Shown here piece by piece: positions 43,540 through 53,140 of a stretch of 64,000 nucleotides of DNA. Made by a program: the position numbers and the translations under genes. The notes under the pieces are model-generated. The model had not been told where the DNA came from, made no database searches, and saw only the letters and a program-made list of their open reading frames with translations. The DNA comes from Ascochyta rabiei (taxonomy: Eukaryota; Ascomycota; Dothideomycetes; Pleosporales; Didymellaceae): NCBI RefSeq assembly GCF_004011695.2, contig NC_082411.1, positions 930,001 to 994,000 on the forward strand, in the 5' to 3' direction. Positions within the stretch are counted from its first letter, which is position 1. Each line of letters starts with the position of its first letter.

Positions 43540-44222
43540 ATGGCTCCACGAAACCATGAACGGGCTGACGGTAACCATATATGCTCTGTCTCCCGCATCT
43601 CAGAGGAATACTGATGATTTGTAGAATATGGCGTGCCGCTTCCCATCGATGTCGCAGCATCGAGCGACGGTTCAACATTTCAGGCCAGTGACCCTGGATC
43701 CTCCAATACAGAGGTCGGCTATTTCGCGCAGCGTGGCATAGTAGCTGGTCCCAGCGACGACTTCAACTCTCTATTCAAGCGCTTAGCCATTCAGGAAGGC
43801 ATGTCGAAGACTCAGCGTAGGAAGCGTCGCAACCAAGCTATTGCTGCCGAAATGGACGCCGCCTATGGCACCGACGTAACGAAGCTCGAGAAGTGGCAGG
43901 AGCTGTGTCGCGATGTTAAGATTGAGCCGGTCCCGCAGTCTATCACACAGTGCAAAAAGGTAAGCAGCACTGGTGTGACAAAAGATAAGAGGCACGCTGA
44001 CATTTGCTCCAGGCTCTCAGCAAGGTCTGGATCAACCTTGTAAACTTGATCGACCATCGCCGCAATCGCAATGTTCAGCTCATTATCTTTCCGGGCTACA
44101 AGCAATTTTGCAAGTACACGATTGGTGATGGTAAAGCCTACGACCACATCTTCCCAAAGGAGTTAGCAAAGAAGGAGGGTTTCATCAGGGCTCTGCTGCG
44201 GAAATTGCCTCAAGGATACTGA
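43540..44222 (+). CDS. Unknown protein, tandem paralogue B
   Basis: Three exons (43540-43570, 43625-43959, 44013-44222) give 191 residues. The first exon is only 31 nt (MAPRNHERAD) and is the weakest part of the model. The C-terminal block matches paralogue A: KLEKWQELCRDVKIEPVPQS, ITQCKK, then after a phase-0 intron VWINLVNLIDHRRNRN and the end GFIRALLRKLPQGY. It is shorter, lacking A's N-terminal domain and most of its Ser/Thr linker. The preceding region has a basic cluster (SKTQRRKRRNQAIAAEMDAA). The function is unknown; the conserved LW-rich and NLIDHRRN motifs suggest a structured domain. Confidence 0.7.
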
Positions 44223-45035
44223 GGCTAGCTGAGCTTTTGGGGGCTAACACTGGAGGTGGAACATATTTGGATTGACAAGATCGAAGCATCTGAAGGAAGA
44301 AACACCAACCACTGCAAGCTTTATTAGCAAAATGTTGGTTGTGTTAGATTGGAGACTTATAATAGCAGTCAGATAACACAGAACGAACTGATTGTCACTG
44401 ATGCTCCTTGTTACATGTGTTGGTCGCTGAGAGCCAGCGACAATGATCTTACACTGCAGCCTCGTGTCAACGGAACCGTGCCTCAAAGCGGGAAGGCAAA
44501 GGCGGTGTGGAGTCCCAAGTGAACGTCCTCGGCGCTTCTTTCTTCCAATCGCAGAGAGACAAAAGACCCTGGAAGTCCTTGCCCACAGGTGTTGTTGCGT
44601 TGTGCATGATGGTCTGTCGTGTTAGGCTTCGATGTGCGTGGTCGAGTGGGGACGCGGGTCTCATGAGCACACTCTGGAAATCCCTGGTGCCGATGCTCAC
44701 ATGAATAGCGATTTAGTGCACTTGCATGGACGCACAGCAGGTCATCTGAAGCCGTTCCCGCGTATGAAGTGAGAATTAACGCGTGAACCCTGGTGGCTCT
44801 GACGGACGCCTTCCCGACTAGCGCGCTCGAATTCCCCGCCTCTTTAGTTTACCAGCCTGGCTGACGATCCATGCAATATGGCTTGTGGCCTCCAGATCAC
44901 AATGCGTCTTATACCGTCTGCTGCGCAGTCTGCGTGCATGTGCTGCTGCGCAATTCTTTCCACCTCACCATGAACCTCCTTTTTTTGTTTTGAATCGGCG
45001 TCGCGGCCTGCCAGTGACCCACGGTCGTCATCGCC
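44223..45035. other. 0.8 kb intergenic, no gene recognised
   Basis: Short frames on both strands at 44443-44704 have no protein character. This contains the promoter of the hydrolase gene. Confidence 0.4.
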
Positions 45036-45986
45036 ATGATCACAAGCACAGTGCTCGAAAATGAAAACATATATCTTGAAGATGGCCGCAAACTGGCGTA
45101 CGCCATCTACGGCAGTCCAGTGCCCCGCACCACGATTATCTACATGCACGGTTTTCCCTCTTCGCGGTACGAAGGGAAGCTATGGCACTCGTCCTGCACA
45201 AAACATATGATACGCCTAATCGCCCCAGACCGCCCTGGTGTTGGTATCTCGACCTTCAAGCCGAATCGCCGTATCCTCGACTGGCCGCTCGATGTCCTGG
45301 CGCTCGCCGACCACCTGAAGGTATCGCAATTCTACATATTGGGTGTTAGCGGAGGAGCGCCATATGCGCTGGCATGCATCAAAAGGCTGCCGAAAAAGAG
45401 GCTGCTAGGCGTGAGTGTCATTAGTGGCATGTATCCTACAAAGCTTGGCACATCAGGCATGATGCTGCAGTCGCGCATGCTGTTCTGGGTTGCGCCTTGG
45501 ATGACAGGCTTAACTTCCTTCATTTTCGACAACAGCATGGGCAAAGCTGCAAGATGCTCGGACCCGCAAGTCTTCGAAGACATGCTTGAGCAGGATGTTG
45601 AGAGCCGATACGCTGGCGATCAAGTTGCTATGAAGGATCCAAGGTACTGGCCAACGTTCGTCGCCATGATGCGAGAGGCTTTCGCTCATGGAAGCCGAGG
45701 TGCAAGCTGGGAGGCAAGATTAAAGGGCCGCGAATGGGGGTTCGATCTGAGCCAGCTGTATGTTGGTAGCGATATCGGCTGTCCTCTCACACTGTGGCAT
45801 GGTACTGAGGATGAGGATTGCCCAGCGGTAACGGCGAGGAAGGCCAACGCGCTGATGCCGGGGTCCATCTTGCATGCGCTGGAAGGGGAAGGTCATGTGA
45901 GTTTTATCTTCAGCAAAGCAGATGAGATTCTAGATGATCTTATCGGTGTTGAGGAGGAAGAAGAGTTCATAAGAGTATACAGGTAG
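45036..45986 (+). CDS. Alpha/beta hydrolase
   Basis: An intronless 316-residue frame with the alpha/beta hydrolase fold. What is seen: the strand and oxyanion loop TIIYMHGFPSSRYEG; DRPGVGIST; the nucleophile elbow GVSGGAPYAL, with Ser105; a late acidic region in LTLWHGTEDEDCPA, where the catalytic Asp or Glu is expected; and His287 in EGEGHVSFIF. The length and HGFP motif fit the epoxide hydrolase/esterase-like group common in fungi. It lacks a signal peptide, so it is probably cytosolic. The substrate cannot be predicted. It ends with an acidic Glu run and VYR. Confidence 0.85.
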   Translation: MITSTVLENENIYLEDGRKLAYAIYGSPVPRTTIIYMHGFPSSRYEGKLWHSSCTKHMIRLIAPDRPGVGISTFKPNRRILDWPLDVLALADHLKVSQFYILGVSGGAPYALACIKRLPKKRLLGVSVISGMYPTKLGTSGMMLQSRMLFWVAPWMTGLTSFIFDNSMGKAARCSDPQVFEDMLEQDVESRYAGDQVAMKDPRYWPTFVAMMREAFAHGSRGASWEARLKGREWGFDLSQLYVGSDIGCPLTLWHGTEDEDCPAVTARKANALMPGSILHALEGEGHVSFIFSKADEILDDLIGVEEEEEFIRVYR

Positions 45987-46011
45987 GGGTCTGAGTAGGT
46001 CTTACCTCCAT

Positions 46012-46209
46012 CTACTTTAATCCAGCCGCCTTTGCAGCGTTCTGTTTGAAAGCTGAAACATTAAAAAAAATCTTCATTTTTTGACTCTCGTATCGCACCT
46101 CAGCGACAGCCCCCTCTTCTGGTTCCACGGTTTGATCTTGTACGCGTGCAATGGACACCTCTAATTGGTGGCCATCGCTAGGGTTCGAACATTTGGCTCT
46201 CCGTTCCAT
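46012..46209 (-). CDS. Short doubtful open frame (65 aa)
   Basis: The frame reads SNPSDGHQLEVSIARVQDQ and ends FKQNAAKAAGLK. It looks more protein-like than most short frames and could be a 3' exon or tiny gene, but there is no second exon, no family and it sits 25 bp after the hydrolase stop on the other strand. Kept only as a possibility. Confidence 0.2.
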   Translation of the reverse strand: MERRAKCSNPSDGHQLEVSIARVQDQTVEPEEGAVAEVRYESQKMKIFFNVSAFKQNAAKAAGLK

Positions 46210-46394
46210 ACCAAATTCACGATCTGCAGTATTTAATACGTAGTCCAGCCTCTCTCCTCCCTCTCCTCGTCCTCATCAAAGACTTCACGAAGTATCACGC
46301 AGGCATCCACTAGCATACCAAACAGTCTAGCACAGTATACAGTAAGTACCTGTGCCTATCTCATCAAGCATCGAACACTAACTCAGATTCAGCC

Positions 46395-46925
46395 ATGTTC
46401 TCTAAGTGTCTCCTCACTCTCTGCCTGATGGCCACAGCCAACGCTGCGTCAACGGTGCCCACCACCCTCTCCACTGGCACCTCCTCTGTCATCGCCGACT
46501 CTGCTCCTTCCACCACCACAGCGCCTCTCGCCAACATGCACCTCGCTGTAATCCCTCTCTCTGCACAAGCGGACCGTGACTCCGACTTGGACGACGCCCC
46601 CGAGGACATGACCCAAAAAATGGCCAAGGTTCTTGACCTGACCTTGATCGCCATGTCCGAGGAGCGCCACATCATCGACACCGACATGAAGCACTTCAAC
46701 CCCTGGAACTCCATCGACAGGATCTGCAGCACGGGCTTCGATCACGAAGGCGGCATGACCGCAGATCAGAAGCCGTTCTACAAGGAGCTCAAGTACCAGC
46801 TCCACGAGCTCAAGAGGATGAAGGAGGAGGCCAAAGGCCCAACGCCGTGCACAACGATTGTTGTTGAGCTTGAGGGACAAAAGACGACCAACATTGAGTG
46901 TCCGACAAGCACTATGAGCTGGTAG
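46395..46925 (+). CDS. Small secreted protein
   Basis: A 176-residue intronless frame with an N-terminal signal peptide (MFSKCLLTLCLMATANAAS) followed by a Thr/Ser-rich stretch (about residues 19-45). The mature part is helical and charged (MTQKMAKVLDLTLIAMSEER, KPFYKELKYQLHELKRMKEE) and has three cysteines outside the signal (ICSTGF, PTPCTT, IECPTS). No known domain was recognised. Size, secretion signal and lack of a family place it among the candidate secreted proteins or effectors typical of plant-associated fungi; that role is inference. Confidence 0.65.
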   Translation: MFSKCLLTLCLMATANAASTVPTTLSTGTSSVIADSAPSTTTAPLANMHLAVIPLSAQADRDSDLDDAPEDMTQKMAKVLDLTLIAMSEERHIIDTDMKHFNPWNSIDRICSTGFDHEGGMTADQKPFYKELKYQLHELKRMKEEAKGPTPCTTIVVELEGQKTTNIECPTSTMSW

Positions 46926-47417
46926 AAATATCAACTTGGTGTGGTAAATCTGGGCTTGGTAGCGAGATGCTTGCGCTGGGACTGACCTCACATTTAGCAA
47001 ATATGATACTCGGATTGTCTTCTTGTCTACAAGGACTCTTTTTTTAGTAGATATTCGTGTCAACTCACATCAAAATAATTTCAAAGCTACATGTTGTGAA
47101 ATCTGGGGACTTGGGTCCTACCATGGGTTGAATTATCGTCAGTTTCGCTGCCGTGAAAACTTGGTGCATCCAGACCCCATCCAGAATTTGCTTGTACCAC
47201 AGACAAGATCATTGTGGATCTCTCTTCCAGATCTTCCCCTTGATGTTCACCACCGTAACTTTGGCTCTTTCCTATTGACCCCAACCATTCGACCCACCCA
47301 GGTGGATGAGACCGCCTTTGTTCTCCTATGCCCTGTACCAGAGTCTGGAGGTCACCCTTTCCTCCTGTTCCAAAGTAACTGGAGCGGGGAAGATTACGTT
47401 GTTACCTGTCTTTGAGA
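46926..47417. other. Intergenic, no gene recognised
   Basis: A frame at 47023-47415 plus runs through this gap but has no protein-like features. Confidence 0.35.
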
Positions 47418-48387
47418 TCACGACTGGCGGAGAAAGGGTGTACACATCTTTTGGACTAAATGTTTCGACGTGGTTTGCGACTGCGAATTTCGTTTCTGCC
47501 GCTTGTTATCGTGATCGTTAGCAGAGTGTGCCGTAGGTGCAGATGTACAATCAAGAGCAAATGCTGAAGGTGTAACGGCTGGGGATGCTCTTGATCGACT
47601 TCTGGGTTCTTCGCTTCGTCCTCTCTTTTGATGGTATCCGCTTATGGGAAAGAGAGCCTGGTGTGGCGGGAAGTTTGTGTGGGTATTCTCGCTATCCGTA
47701 GCTCTGTAGTCTATCTCTGGTTCTGGCGGCCGGCGAACAACTGGTTGTTTCTTCAACACTGTTCACTCACGTCTTCCGAGATCGCATGCTATAGCGCTAG
47801 CTGCGCCCAATAGTTGCACAAGTTCTTCACACTTCTTTCTAATCTCTGCATGAGCTGCAAGTCCTTCTATCTTGGCTCTGCCGACTTCGCCTCTTAGTTG
47901 CTCCAGCTCGACTGAGTGCTCAGCTTTCAGTCTTTGTATCTCCTCCTCATGCCGCTGACTCAAGCACTGAACTTCGGCAAAGCACCCTTGGACTAGTCTC
48001 TCGACGTCTGCTCTGCGCTGCTGACTGGGTGTTTTCATTGTATCGGCACCGAAGTTATCTGTTACGGCCAGCTCCTCGTATTTGTTCTTTTTGAGTCGAG
48101 CAGTAGAAAGAGTATCCTTTCTGTCGGCCTCACCTTCTGTGCTTGCATGATAACACGAGATGTGTAGAGCAAGCCCTCGGATGATACCGTGCCTTCTTTC
48201 AAGCTCGTCTTTGGTGAACATACCCCTGCAAGAGCTGTGAGCTGTCTTGTGATGCGAGCTGTCTTCTCATCCTCTCCCATCTCTTCTCCTTCTTCGGCTT
48301 CTTTCTTGTTGGCTTTCAGCCGACGCTATCTTTGTATCGAGCGCAAACAATCACATCTGCTACCTTGTATTTGACCTGTTCTTCCAT
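47418..48387 (-). CDS. Coiled-coil protein with displaced promoter
   Basis: Unrecognised protein. The main exon runs from near 48230 to about 47775 and contains FTKDELERRHGIIRGL, then a long heptad region (LSQRHEEEIQRLKAEHSVEL, EQLRGEVGRAKIEGLAAHAE), probably a coiled coil. A GTGAGT donor and a 48-nt intron lead in frame to a Ser/Arg-rich basic tail (KRGRSEEPRSRSRASP, DNKRQKRNSQSQ) ending at 47418. Upstream, an ATG at 48387-48385 begins MEEQVKYKVADV; its join to the main exon is not resolved, though the main exon is preceded by a good acceptor (CTCTTGCAG). That ATG lies inside the target duplication of the MITE at 48393. Nuclear localisation is possible from the basic tail. Confidence 0.5.
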
Positions 48388-48392
48388 ACTGT

Positions 48393-48933
48393 CAGCGTGT
48401 CCAACCGTAAGTAAACGGCTACGGCAAAGGTCGATTGCCGTAAGTAACAGCAATTATCGTTAGCCGTTACGTCCTAAAATTATAGTGTAGGCCTACTTTA
48501 TAGTATAGAGACGTAGCTACAGGTGTACAGTTGCTATTTTTAGTCTAGCGTAGTTAATAACTGTAAAGGAGGCCTATCCTGTAACGCCTCTGTGCTTAGA
48601 AACGTGTTCTATAGGCTTTATCTGCCTTTATGCGTGTTAATATTAAAAAAAAACGCAATAATTACGTTGTAGCGTAGTAGGGGAGGAGGTAGTAATACTG
48701 TTAAGGCCTTGCGTTAGGCGTGGTGTTGAGTTTCAACAATAGTAGCCCGTGCGGCCCCCCCCCTATCCCCCCATCGTCAACACTAAGGTTAGCCGTACTA
48801 CAACTGTATTATAGCTTTATGTATAGCTACAGTACGTATACGGCTACAGCTCATATAATTGCCGTTACTTACTATATTTACGGCCGTAACCCGTAACCGT
48901 TACGGGCCGTACTACGTACGGTTGGACACGCTG
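48393..48933. mobile_element. hAT-like non-autonomous element (MITE), 541 bp
   Basis: The ends are inverted repeats: CAGCGTGTCCAACCGTA at the left matches the right end perfectly over 17 bp, with a degenerate extension (ACGGC, GTAACGG). Eight-base flanks CATACTGT (48385-48392) and CATACTGA (48934-48941) are a target duplication with one mismatch, the length expected for hAT elements, which also commonly begin with CAG. There is no coding capacity; the interior is rich in TA and in GTTACGG/CCGTAAC words. Confidence 0.85.
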
Positions 48934-49100
48934 CATACTGAGACTTGCTACTACGCCAAGCAAAGTTTTGGTCGCCGGCTGGCGAGATAGGTTTGAGGTC
49001 CAGCCTCGGCCTTGAGGTTGGGATTGTTGTTTTTTCGAATAGTGTTGACGTTGTATGGGAGACAAGAGCAGAGGAGCGTGCAAACAGTGGCGAAGTTATA
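48934..49100. other. Host DNA between two insertions
   Basis: This is about 167 bp of non-repeated sequence between the MITE and the second Fot1-type element. It is probably the original upstream region of the coiled-coil gene. Confidence 0.5.
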
Positions 49101-51242
49101 CCGTGTCCGTGCGCGTGATGCCTGGATTCGCGTAACGCCCCACTAACCGCCTTAACACTTATACAGAGATAAGGTTATACAGCCACCTATAATAGCTATT
49201 ATTATAAGATTTTATAGTAAAGTAGTAAAGTAATGCTTATAATTAATTTAGCCTATTTATATTTACTTAGAAGTGTAATATTGCAGCTGCTGCAGGTAGT
49301 AATAGTTAGGGCAGCTAGAGGCGGCAATAGGGGACCACGTCCACTAATATTATCCCTAAGAGCACGTTTTTAACACTTTTTTAGCTAGGTTGCTTATAAA
49401 GCTTTCTTCTTACCTCTTTAAAGTAATTATATAGCTTTTATAGTATTAAGCTCTTATTATTAATACTACTTTTTAGCCTTCTGTTTAGCCTTCTAATTTG
49501 CTGTATTAGCCTTCTTCTTCTTATGCCTCTTCTTAGCCGCCTCTCTTACTACACACCTCTCCTCCTTCTCCTTCTCCTTAACTAGCTTCTTAGCAGCTGC
49601 TACTTCCTTATTAGTTGCTTTTCTAAGTACTTCCTCCTTCTCTTCTTACTTTCTTATCCTTTTACAGAAGCGTACTTCTTTAATCTTTCTTAGTAACTAG
49701 AAAACAGTACTACTATAGTACTCCTTTTACTACTGTAAATCTAAGGCTTTATTCTTCTTCTTATACTTCTTCTACTTCTTAAGTGTCTTTTTAAGGCTAT
49801 CTATCTTATATTAGAAGAGTAAGGCCTTAACTAAGATATAGTAGATTAATTGTCTTATCTTTTTAGCGTTATAACTACTCTTATCTCTAGTAACCCTCTG
49901 TAATAATGTCTCTATTTTAAGCTAGTCTTTGTTACTATAAATAGAAGATAATATAGTATCTAAATCTAAGCTCTCTAAGCTCTCTAGTAGTGTTTTAGCA
50001 AAGTAATTAAGGATAATGTTAGAATTAAGTAGATAGATACCTGTTACGTTAAAGGACTTAAGTATTAGCTTTTTAGTAAAGCTAGAGATCTACGCCTAAT
50101 AGAAGAGCTAAAAGAAGTCTGCTCTCTTAATATTTATGTAGTTTTAAAACTTATAGATCTCTGTTATAACAGCTTTTAAGTATACTGTTAATAGAGGCTT
50201 AAACAGCACTATATTAAGTAGCTAGAGCGTCTAGGTTAAGTAAGGAGGTAACACAGCTAGGAGTATCTTGTTATTATTATAGTAGTTAATAAAGTCTATT
50301 GTTACGTAGGATCTATAGCTATCTAGTATTAATAACTTCTACTTCCTCTAAGCTTTCTCCTTAGTATAGCAATTAAATACCTGCTCCAGCCACGTAAGCC
50401 TAATCTTATTATTTAACTATCCTAAGAGAGATAAGGTAACTATTACTAAGTGTACCCCTAGCTTAATTTTAGCTACCTAGTCTAATTTAATATTGCTCTT
50501 CTTAGACGTGTAGATAAGCCTAGGTAGTAATACTAATCTATTAGCACACACACACGCTACAAGCGTCTACTAATTCTAGTTACTATCTTAAATAGATACT
50601 TTAACCTCTCCCTTTATCTATATATATTTACTAAACATATATTTTATTCTAGTAGTCTATCTAATTATAAAGCCCTTCTTATCTATATTATATATGTAGT
50701 AAGGCTTAATTAAGTATTTAGTAATCTTAAGCTGTAGTAGGTTAAAATAGAGCTTATATTTATTGTAGGAATTAGTGTTATAACGCTAGTAATCTATCCT
50801 AGTTAAGTAATGTAAGATAAGATAGATAGAGTACTTATTAATAAAACACGTCACCCAGCTTTTAGAGACTAGTTTTTAGGCTAGTAGTAACGCAAAATTC
50901 TGTATTATCTCTTATATAGGAGGTAAGTAACAGCTAGTAAGCAATTCTATATACTTTACTAGCTCTATCTCTTATTATAGGTTAAGTTATTGTTATTTAA
51001 TAATCTTAGTTATGTGTAATGCCTAAAGGCCTTAGTGTCTCTAAGCTAATGTTAATCTATTAATACTAAACCTAGCTGCAACTTTGTTATACAAGAAATC
51101 CTCTCCTAGTTTTAAGGATTTAATTACTTCTATTACTAATTAAATTAGATCTATATTAGTTGTGTTGTGACGCGTTAAAGATTGGTGTATTTGGTGTTGG
51201 TGGGGCGTCACGCGAATCCGGGCATCACGCGCACGGACACGG
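49101..51242 (-). mobile_element. Fot1/pogo-type Tc1-mariner element, RIP-degraded (copy 2)
   Basis: A 2142-bp element with inverted repeats of about 47 bp at the ends (49101-49147 and 51196-51242), differing only by three transitions. TA at 49099-49100 and 51243-51244 is the target duplication. The interior aligns by eye with copy 1 over its whole length (the same Lys/Arg-rich transposase end and the same sequence near the catalytic domain on the minus strand) but carries many further changes and stops. TA-rich decay indicates RIP. Inside the inverted repeats the two copies differ after the first 15 bases: GCAACAACC in copy 1 against GTGATGCCC in copy 2. They are therefore related subfamilies, not recent duplicates. 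Confidence 0.9.
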
Positions 51243-51509
51243 TAGTGCCCACATTTTCCTTCACTTCGGTCTTAGCTCCAATGTATCAATATATTCACTG
51301 ACCCACGGAGGTTATTCATCGCAAGCCCTAGGCTCTGGTATTATCTAGGTGCCTAATCTATGCTCTCTAGAGTTCCATCAAGGCTGCCTGAGGCTACATC
51401 TAGATGAGGAGAGCTTTCATCTGAATCCGAACATACTGAGAATCAAGAGAAGCCTTCTGTAACAATGCTCAACTTACCCGTTCGATAACATCCACCATAT
51501 GCAGGTTGC

Positions 51510-52462
51510 TCAGACCTCAGTAATATCCACAACGCCGACGCCCCCAGACAAACCGTCGCCGTCTCCGTCTGTTGTGGCAGAAACATTCACGTCCTCCGAG
51601 CCATTTGCTTCGAGGTTGTCGCCCCGTTCGTTGACACTGTTCGATCCAACTTCCTTACTGGCGCCGCTTGCCCCTGTCATACCGGTGTCGTCCCTCGCAT
51701 AGCCATTGTCGCCGCTTATACCAGGCACTCTGCCGAGATACGGCACGTTGTTCTGTCGTCTAGCAAAGCTCGCTTGTACTGTTGTCAAGATATCCGATTC
51801 CAAGCCGATCGCCGTTGCATAGCCTGTCAGGAACCCTACCCTTTGATAGCTTGCGTTACGATCGCTGCCGAGTAGGCTAAGAAGGCCATCTGGAGCGCTT
51901 ATCTCCCCCCGCGTTATGTCACCATAGATGTTGTCGCGGGTCTTAGCGTCCCGGTTTTTGTTTTCGAGTAGACGGTTGATGATTACCTTGAGCATGTTCA
52001 TCGCAATCTAAGCAATCTCGTCAGTGTTACTCGTGAACAAGAAACATATCCTCACATCATCGGACTTGGAACGAATGAACTCGCCGAAGGATAAAGCGCC
52101 TTGAGGCGGTTGCTATATGCAGGTCAACACTAGGACAAGCGCTCGGCTTGGGGATGGACCATACCTCTGGGGCCGCATCAGCCCTTTGCTGATTTTTGAT
52201 AAAAGAAATTTTGTTATACCTTAGACAACGTGGATGCCCTCACCAGCTAGCGTACTTCTAAGCCCAGTGTAAGGTAACGTATATTATCGGGCGCGTCACG
52301 TAATAAGGTGGAGAGGTGATTGTTAGGCACGCAAAGAAGGAAAGAGGTGGGTGCAAAGAATTTGGAGTTTAACAGGGATCTCACTGTCGCCTGTTGTTCT
52401 ATGCAACCCTTGATGGTAACTGCTTCGTCGTTCAAGATCGTACCTTCATCGTCAACAGTCAC
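51510..52462 (-). CDS. Unrecognised multi-exon gene
   Basis: The 3' exons are well supported: 52112-52056 (19 codons, QPPQGALSFGEFIRSKSDD) joins over a 48-nt intron (GTGAGG, CTGAC, CTTAG) to 52007-51510, which reads IAMNMLKVIINRLLENKNRD. Before them, an exon ending at 52165 reads FIKNQQRADAAPE, joined by a 52-nt GTATGG intron. A 5' exon probably lies in 52462-52260 (EAVTIKGCIEQQATVRSLLN), but its join is not resolved. The C-terminus is Gly/Asp/Ser-rich and disordered. No family is recognised and no signal peptide is seen. The 3' end is about 270 bp from transposon copy 2. Confidence 0.5.
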
Positions 52463-53140
52463 GGCAAGTGTTTCCTGCAGTAATGCAATAAAATAATATC
52501 TTCACACCCACTCCACAGTGATTTATTGTTCGCTGATGAGGCCGAAATCGTGGCATTTACTTTTGTGTTCCCGCCCGCAGAGTGATGGGTTTTGAGAATC
52601 CAAATGCGGCAAAAATGTGGGGATTTCAGGCACGCATGCATGGTTAGATGGGGGGGTTTGACACCAAAACCGACAGACAGCAGCATCAAGATCGAAGCAC
52701 CAGCAAAAAAGGATGTCGCACATTATACATGGCGGTACCGTGAATCGAACACGGGCTGGCGCGGATCTGGATCGGAACACTAGGTGTTCGCCAGCCACAA
52801 CGCGACGTCATACCACTAGCTGGAGAGTTGTTAGACGCTGCGAGGGCGATGGTTGGATGAGTGAAACTTACACCATACCACCTCAGTGATGTTTGATAGC
52901 AAGTCTTGAGACAATATATATTATAATCTTATTTTTTTGTTAGCACTGAAATTGAGCCTCGCAAAATTGCTCACTCGCAAGACCCTTGTGGCAGAGCAAT
53001 TGTGGTGGGGTAATTACGCAACCATCGCGGGGCTAAAAAGTCTGTGCGCGCTGTATTGTGAGGTGAGAAGGACCACTGGTTGTTGCACTATCGTTCGCTG
53101 AAATCTCGCGTAGCGCTCCAAAACCTGCAGGACCGACACC
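52463..53140. other. Intergenic with a tRNA-like fragment
   Basis: Apart from the tRNA-like piece at 52730-52817, no gene is seen. The 3' part is the promoter of the TFIIIC-like gene. Confidence 0.4.
52730..52817 (-). tRNA. tRNA-like sequence, possibly a tRNA pseudogene
   Basis: The minus strand carries a perfect T-arm (CCGTG TTCGATT CACGG) with the polymerase III B-box, followed by TACCGCCA. The first seven bases of the 88-nt span, AGTGGTA, pair with TACCGCC at six of seven positions, one of them G-T. A hairpin GAACAC...GTGTTC sits where an anticodon arm could be, but position 33 is not T and no proper D-arm forms. It may be a decayed class II tRNA, a tRNA with an intron I cannot place, or a tRNA-derived fragment. 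Confidence 0.3.

Noticed and set aside
47023..47415. 130-codon plus frame
   Set aside because: No protein-like features, and it follows directly after another gene's 3' flank.
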